Origin: Streptomyces antibioticus
Lineage (GTDB): Bacteria > Actinomycetota > Actinomycetes > Streptomycetales > Streptomycetaceae
Direction of reading: 5' to 3'
DNA: 64,000 nucleotides
Assembly (NCBI RefSeq): GCF_001514065.1
Contig: NZ_KQ948435.1
Coordinates: 270,217 to 334,216 of the forward strand
Shown in pieces: positions 61,578 to 64,000 of the stretch. Under the pieces are notes generated by a model. The model did no database searches and was not told the origin of the DNA. It was given only the letters and a program-made list of their open reading frames with translations. Positions within the stretch are counted from its first letter, which is position 1. Each line of letters begins with the position of its first letter. The position numbers and the translations under genes were made by a program.

Positions 61578-62891
61578 GTGTCCGCCACTGCCGGCACCAT
61601 CGCGAGGAGACCGCTGCGCGCGGTCCTTGTCGCGCTCCACGGAATGCTGGTGGCGTTACTCGCCGCCGCGCTCCTCACCGCACCTCCGGCCGCCGCCGAG
61701 GAGGCCGCCCCGACCGCGACCCTCACCGAGATCACCAACTTCGGCACGAACCCCAGCAACCTGCAGATGTACCTGTACGTCCCCCAGAGCGTCACCGCGC
61801 ATCCGGCGATCCTGGTGGCCGTCCACTACTGCACCGGTTCCGGCCCGGCGATGTACTCCGGCACCGAGTACGCCTCGCTCGCCGACCGGTACGGCTTCAT
61901 CGTCGTGTATCCGTCCGTCACCCGCTCCAGCAAGTGCTTCGACGTCTCCTCGCCGCAGGCCCTCAAGCGCGGCGGAGGCAGCGACCCGGTCGGCATCAAG
62001 TCGATGGTCGACTGGACGGTCGGCCGCTACAACGCCGACACCAGCCGCGTCTTCGTCACCGGCATCTCCTCCGGCGCGATGATGACCAACGTCCTGCTCG
62101 GCGACTACCCGGACGTCTTCGCCGCCGGCGCCGCCTTCGCTGGCGTGCCCTTCGGCTGCTTCGCCACCAGCGACGGCTCCGAGTGGAACAGCGCGTGCGC
62201 GCAGGGCACGATCACCCGCACCGCGCAGCAGTGGGGCGACATCGCCCGCGCCGCCTACCCCGGCTACACGGGCCCTCGCCCGCGGATGCAGCTGTGGCAC
62301 GGCACCGCCGACGACACGCTGCGCTATCCCAACTTCGGTGAGGAGATCAAACAGTGGACGAACGTGCAGGGGGTGAGCCAGACCCCGGCCGCCACCGACT
62401 CGCCCCAGGCCGGCTGGACCCGCACCCGCTACGGCGGCACCGGTGACCGGGCCCAGGTGGAGGCGATCAGCCTTCAGGGCGTCGGCCACGGTGTGTACGC
62501 CTCGGGCATGGGCGCCCGCGTGCTCACCTTCTTCGGCCTCGACGGCGGCGGCACCGTGCCCCCACCCCCGGCCGGCCCCTGCAAGGTGACCGTGACCACC
62601 AACGCCTGGAGCAGCGGCCTGACCGCGTCCGTGACGATCACCAACACCGGCACGAGCACGGTCAACGGCTGGCAGCTCGCCTTCACGCTGCCCGGCGGGC
62701 AGACGATCACCAGTGGCTGGAGCGCCACGTACGCGCCGAGTTCGGGCGCGGTGACGGCGACGAACGCCTCGTACAACGCGACGCTCGCCCCGGGCGCGAG
62801 CGTCGGCATCGGCTACCAGGCGACCCACACCGGGAACAGTGCGGCACCGGGCGCCTTCAGTCTCAACGGGAAGGCCTGCACGGTCGGTTGA
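61578..62891 (+). CDS. Secreted PHB-depolymerase-type esterase (acetyl xylan esterase-like) with CBM2
   Basis: 437 residues from GTG 61578 with GAAGGG upstream. Signal peptide (LVALLAAALLTAPPAAAEE), then an esterase domain with AVHYCTGSGPAMY, nucleophile motif GISSGAMM and late histidine in GVGHGVYASG; then a Pro/Gly linker (GGGTVPPPPAGPCK) and a C-terminal CBM2 (VTVTTNAWSSGLTASVTITNTGTSTVNGWQLAFTLPGGQTI). Family members de-acetylate xylan or release feruloyl groups; CBM2 holds the enzyme on cellulose or xylan. Under likely CebR-type control. Confidence 0.88.
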   Translation: MSATAGTIARRPLRAVLVALHGMLVALLAAALLTAPPAAAEEAAPTATLTEITNFGTNPSNLQMYLYVPQSVTAHPAILVAVHYCTGSGPAMYSGTEYASLADRYGFIVVYPSVTRSSKCFDVSSPQALKRGGGSDPVGIKSMVDWTVGRYNADTSRVFVTGISSGAMMTNVLLGDYPDVFAAGAAFAGVPFGCFATSDGSEWNSACAQGTITRTAQQWGDIARAAYPGYTGPRPRMQLWHGTADDTLRYPNFGEEIKQWTNVQGVSQTPAATDSPQAGWTRTRYGGTGDRAQVEAISLQGVGHGVYASGMGARVLTFFGLDGGGTVPPPPAGPCKVTVTTNAWSSGLTASVTITNTGTSTVNGWQLAFTLPGGQTITSGWSATYAPSSGAVTATNASYNATLAPGASVGIGYQATHTGNSAAPGAFSLNGKACTVG

Positions 62892-62954
62892 GGTGATGCA
62901 GCCTCAACGGATCGGCCCACGGAGTCGGTTGACGTGATCCGGCCGCAGGCGCCG

Positions 62955-63056
62955 TCAGTACGGCAGCAGCCGTCCGGACGGTGTCCTGCGGTCGATCGTC
63001 TCGTCCCGGCGGGGAACGGGCCTGCGGATGACACGGATACGGGTCTGGCCCTTCAT
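62955..63056 (-). CDS. Possible small Arg-rich protein (33 aa)
   Basis: ATG at 63056, TGA at 62955, with GAGGAGGGCGTC directly upstream (GGAGG, 6-bp spacing), among the best ribosome binding sites in the window. The product starts MKGQTRIRVIRR and ends RTPSGRLLPY, with about ten arginines and GC-rich third codon positions. No similarity that I can name. It could be a small regulatory protein or a chance ORF. Confidence 0.45.
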   Translation of the reverse strand: MKGQTRIRVIRRPVPRRDETIDRRTPSGRLLPY

Positions 63057-63180
63057 GACGCCCTCCTCATGCCTGATACCAACAGCCTCGCTGTCGCGGG
63101 CGCCTGGCACATCGTGCCTGGGAAGGCATTACCCCTGACCTGGGGGGAGCAACCGCCGGGGGTGCCCTACTTCTTCGGGA

Positions 63181-63211
63181 GGACCGGGACGTACTCCCCA
63201 GGTCCCGGTCC
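63181..63211 (-). terminator. Hairpin downstream of the old yellow enzyme gene
   Basis: GGACCGGGAC-N11-GTCCCGGTCC, perfect 10-bp arms, 24 bp past the stop of the minus-strand flavin oxidoreductase. Confidence 0.7.
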
Positions 63212-63234
63212 CCCCGAGGCCGCGGGCCGCCGGC

Positions 63235-64000
63235 TCAGACCGACCGGTGGTACTGGTCCGGCACGTGCACGTCCCCGCCCAGCTCGCGCGCGGCCTGCCG
63301 AGCCCAGGACGGGTTGCGCAGCAGCTCACGGCCCAGGAGCACGGCGTCCGCCTCACCGTTGACCAGGATCTTCTCCGCCTGCTCGGGCTCGGTGATCAGG
63401 CCGACCGCGGCGACCGGCAGCGTGGTCTCGGCCTTGACGCGGGCCGCGAACGGCACCTGGTAGCCGGGGCCGATCGGCATCCGCACGCCGGAGGCGTTGC
63501 CGCCGGTGGAGACGTCGAGCAGGTCGATGCCGTGGGCCTGGAGGTCGGCGGCGAACCGGACGGTGTCGTCCGGCGTCCAGCCGCCCTCCTCCAGCCAGTC
63601 CGTCGCCGAGATCCGGAAGAACAGAGGCTTGTCCTGCGGCCACACCTCCCGTACGGCGTCCACGACTTCGAGCGCGAAGCGGGTGCGGTTCTCGTACGAG
63701 CCGCCGTAGGCGTCGGTGCGGTGGTTGGAGTGCGGGGAGAGGAAGTTGCCGATCAAGTAGCCGTGGGCGCCATGGATCTCGGCGATCTCGAAACCGGCGG
63801 CGAGGGCACGACGGGCGGCATCCGCGAACTGGCCGACGATCTCCTGGATCTGGGTGACCGTCAGCTCGGTCGGCACCGGGTGCTTCTCGTCGAACGCCAC
63901 CGGGCTCGGCCCGAGCGGCTGCCAGCCGTGGGCCTCCGGCCCGATGGGCGCGCCACCCTTCCAGGGCCGCTCGGTAGAAGCTTTGCGGCCGGCATGCGCC
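63235..64000 (-). CDS. NADH:flavin oxidoreductase, old yellow enzyme family (5' end outside window)
   Basis: The C-terminal about 255 residues are present; the frame is open at the right edge. Visible motifs: HAGRKAS (start of visible part), FEIAEIHGAHGYLIGNFLSPHSNHRTDAYGGSYENRTRFALEVVDAVREVW (FMN/substrate region), and GEADAVLLGRELLRNPSW (FMN phosphate). Resembles YqjM-type OYEs, which reduce activated C=C bonds using NAD(P)H. Cytoplasmic, FMN-dependent. The true start and N-terminal domain lie to the right. Confidence 0.9.
   Translation of the reverse strand, partial: AHAGRKASTERPWKGGAPIGPEAHGWQPLGPSPVAFDEKHPVPTELTVTQIQEIVGQFADAARRALAAGFEIAEIHGAHGYLIGNFLSPHSNHRTDAYGGSYENRTRFALEVVDAVREVWPQDKPLFFRISATDWLEEGGWTPDDTVRFAADLQAHGIDLLDVSTGGNASGVRMPIGPGYQVPFAARVKAETTLPVAAVGLITEPEQAEKILVNGEADAVLLGRELLRNPSWARQAARELGGDVHVPDQYHRSV

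Larger units (their letters stand above)
62892..63234. other. 343-bp gap between esterase and old yellow enzyme genes
   Basis: No large gene. It holds a short well-formed ORF on the minus strand (62955-63056) and a hairpin at 63181-63211 that probably terminates the old yellow enzyme transcript. A plus-strand ORF from 63069 with a TTA codon looks non-coding. Confidence 0.6.

Noticed and set aside
63069-63362. Plus-strand ORF beginning MPDTNSLAVAG
   Set aside because: Contains a TTA codon, has a Pro/Arg/Gly-rich end overlapping the old yellow enzyme antisense, and no ribosome binding site.
1-64000. Search for tRNA, rRNA, CRISPR, insertion sequences or prophage genes
   Set aside because: No T-loop signatures, regular spacer arrays, transposase or phage motifs were recognised by eye.

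Overview
The window reads as a stretch of a Streptomyces (or very close actinomycete) chromosome. Support comes from very high G+C with G/C-rich third codon positions, frequent GTG starts, many stop/start overlaps of the ATGA or GTGA type, AfsQ1-like and LAL-type regulators, streptogrisin-like secreted protease, DUF3152, DUF5997 and DUF6174 families, and a typical actinobacterial cysteine leader peptide. About 58 genes are supported. No tRNA, rRNA, CRISPR array, insertion sequence or prophage was seen, so this looks like chromosome-arm or near-core sequence rather than an island.

Layout. 1-9 kb: a left-truncated ABC exporter subunit with a degenerate ATP site, an L,D-transpeptidase lipoprotein, a secreted PNGase A-like protein, a DctA-type symporter, a MarR regulator divergent from an ABC multidrug exporter, and a short MltG paralogue. 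9-13 kb: a sulfonate-type ABC operon (permease, ATPase, binding protein) followed by a flavin monooxygenase and preceded by a 27-codon leader peptide ending in cysteine codons. 13-19 kb: YjbQ protein, TetR/EamA pair, an S1 protease whose gene lies antisense to the extended EamA frame, a PhnA-like protein, and a SulP transporter/PPOX/ArsR operon with a clear operator. 19-23 kb: DUF3152 protein divergent from an AfsQ1/Q2-like two-component system with a lipoprotein. 22.9-27.6 kb: MFS/hydrolase operon, then SDR divergent from an XRE regulator. 28-35 kb: class V aminotransferase-like protein, barstar-like protein, an unusual tandem array of translationally coupled mini-ORFs, a cytochrome P450 and pyruvate carboxylase. 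35-42 kb: DHA2 exporter, LuxR regulator, SDR, a divergent DUF5997/LysR-effector pair, a beta-propeller protein and another SDR. 42-50 kb: a 47-bp repeat block in front of a large LAL regulator, FAD oxidoreductase, HAD phosphatase with Lrp/AsnC regulator, FUSC transporter, and a lactonase behind a DasR-like box. 50-64 kb: CbiX-like protein, uracil-DNA glycosylase overlapping a BadF-type sugar kinase, BNR-repeat protein, HEAT-repeat protein, AidB-like acyl-CoA dehydrogenase divergent from a PaaX regulator, a secreted pectate lyase divergent from a CBM2 esterase with CebR-like boxes, and a right-truncated old yellow enzyme.

How genes work together. The clearest functional units are the cysteine-leader sulfonate operon (sulfur scavenging), the SulP/PPOX/ArsR operon, the RR/HK/lipoprotein signalling cassette, the pectate lyase/esterase pair for plant polymer breakdown, and the regulator/transporter pairs. 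The most unusual structure is the 44-bp tandem array at 30.0-30.36 kb, in which repeat units carry their own GGAG and an ATG overlapping the previous TGA, linking a barstar-like gene to a P450 gene.
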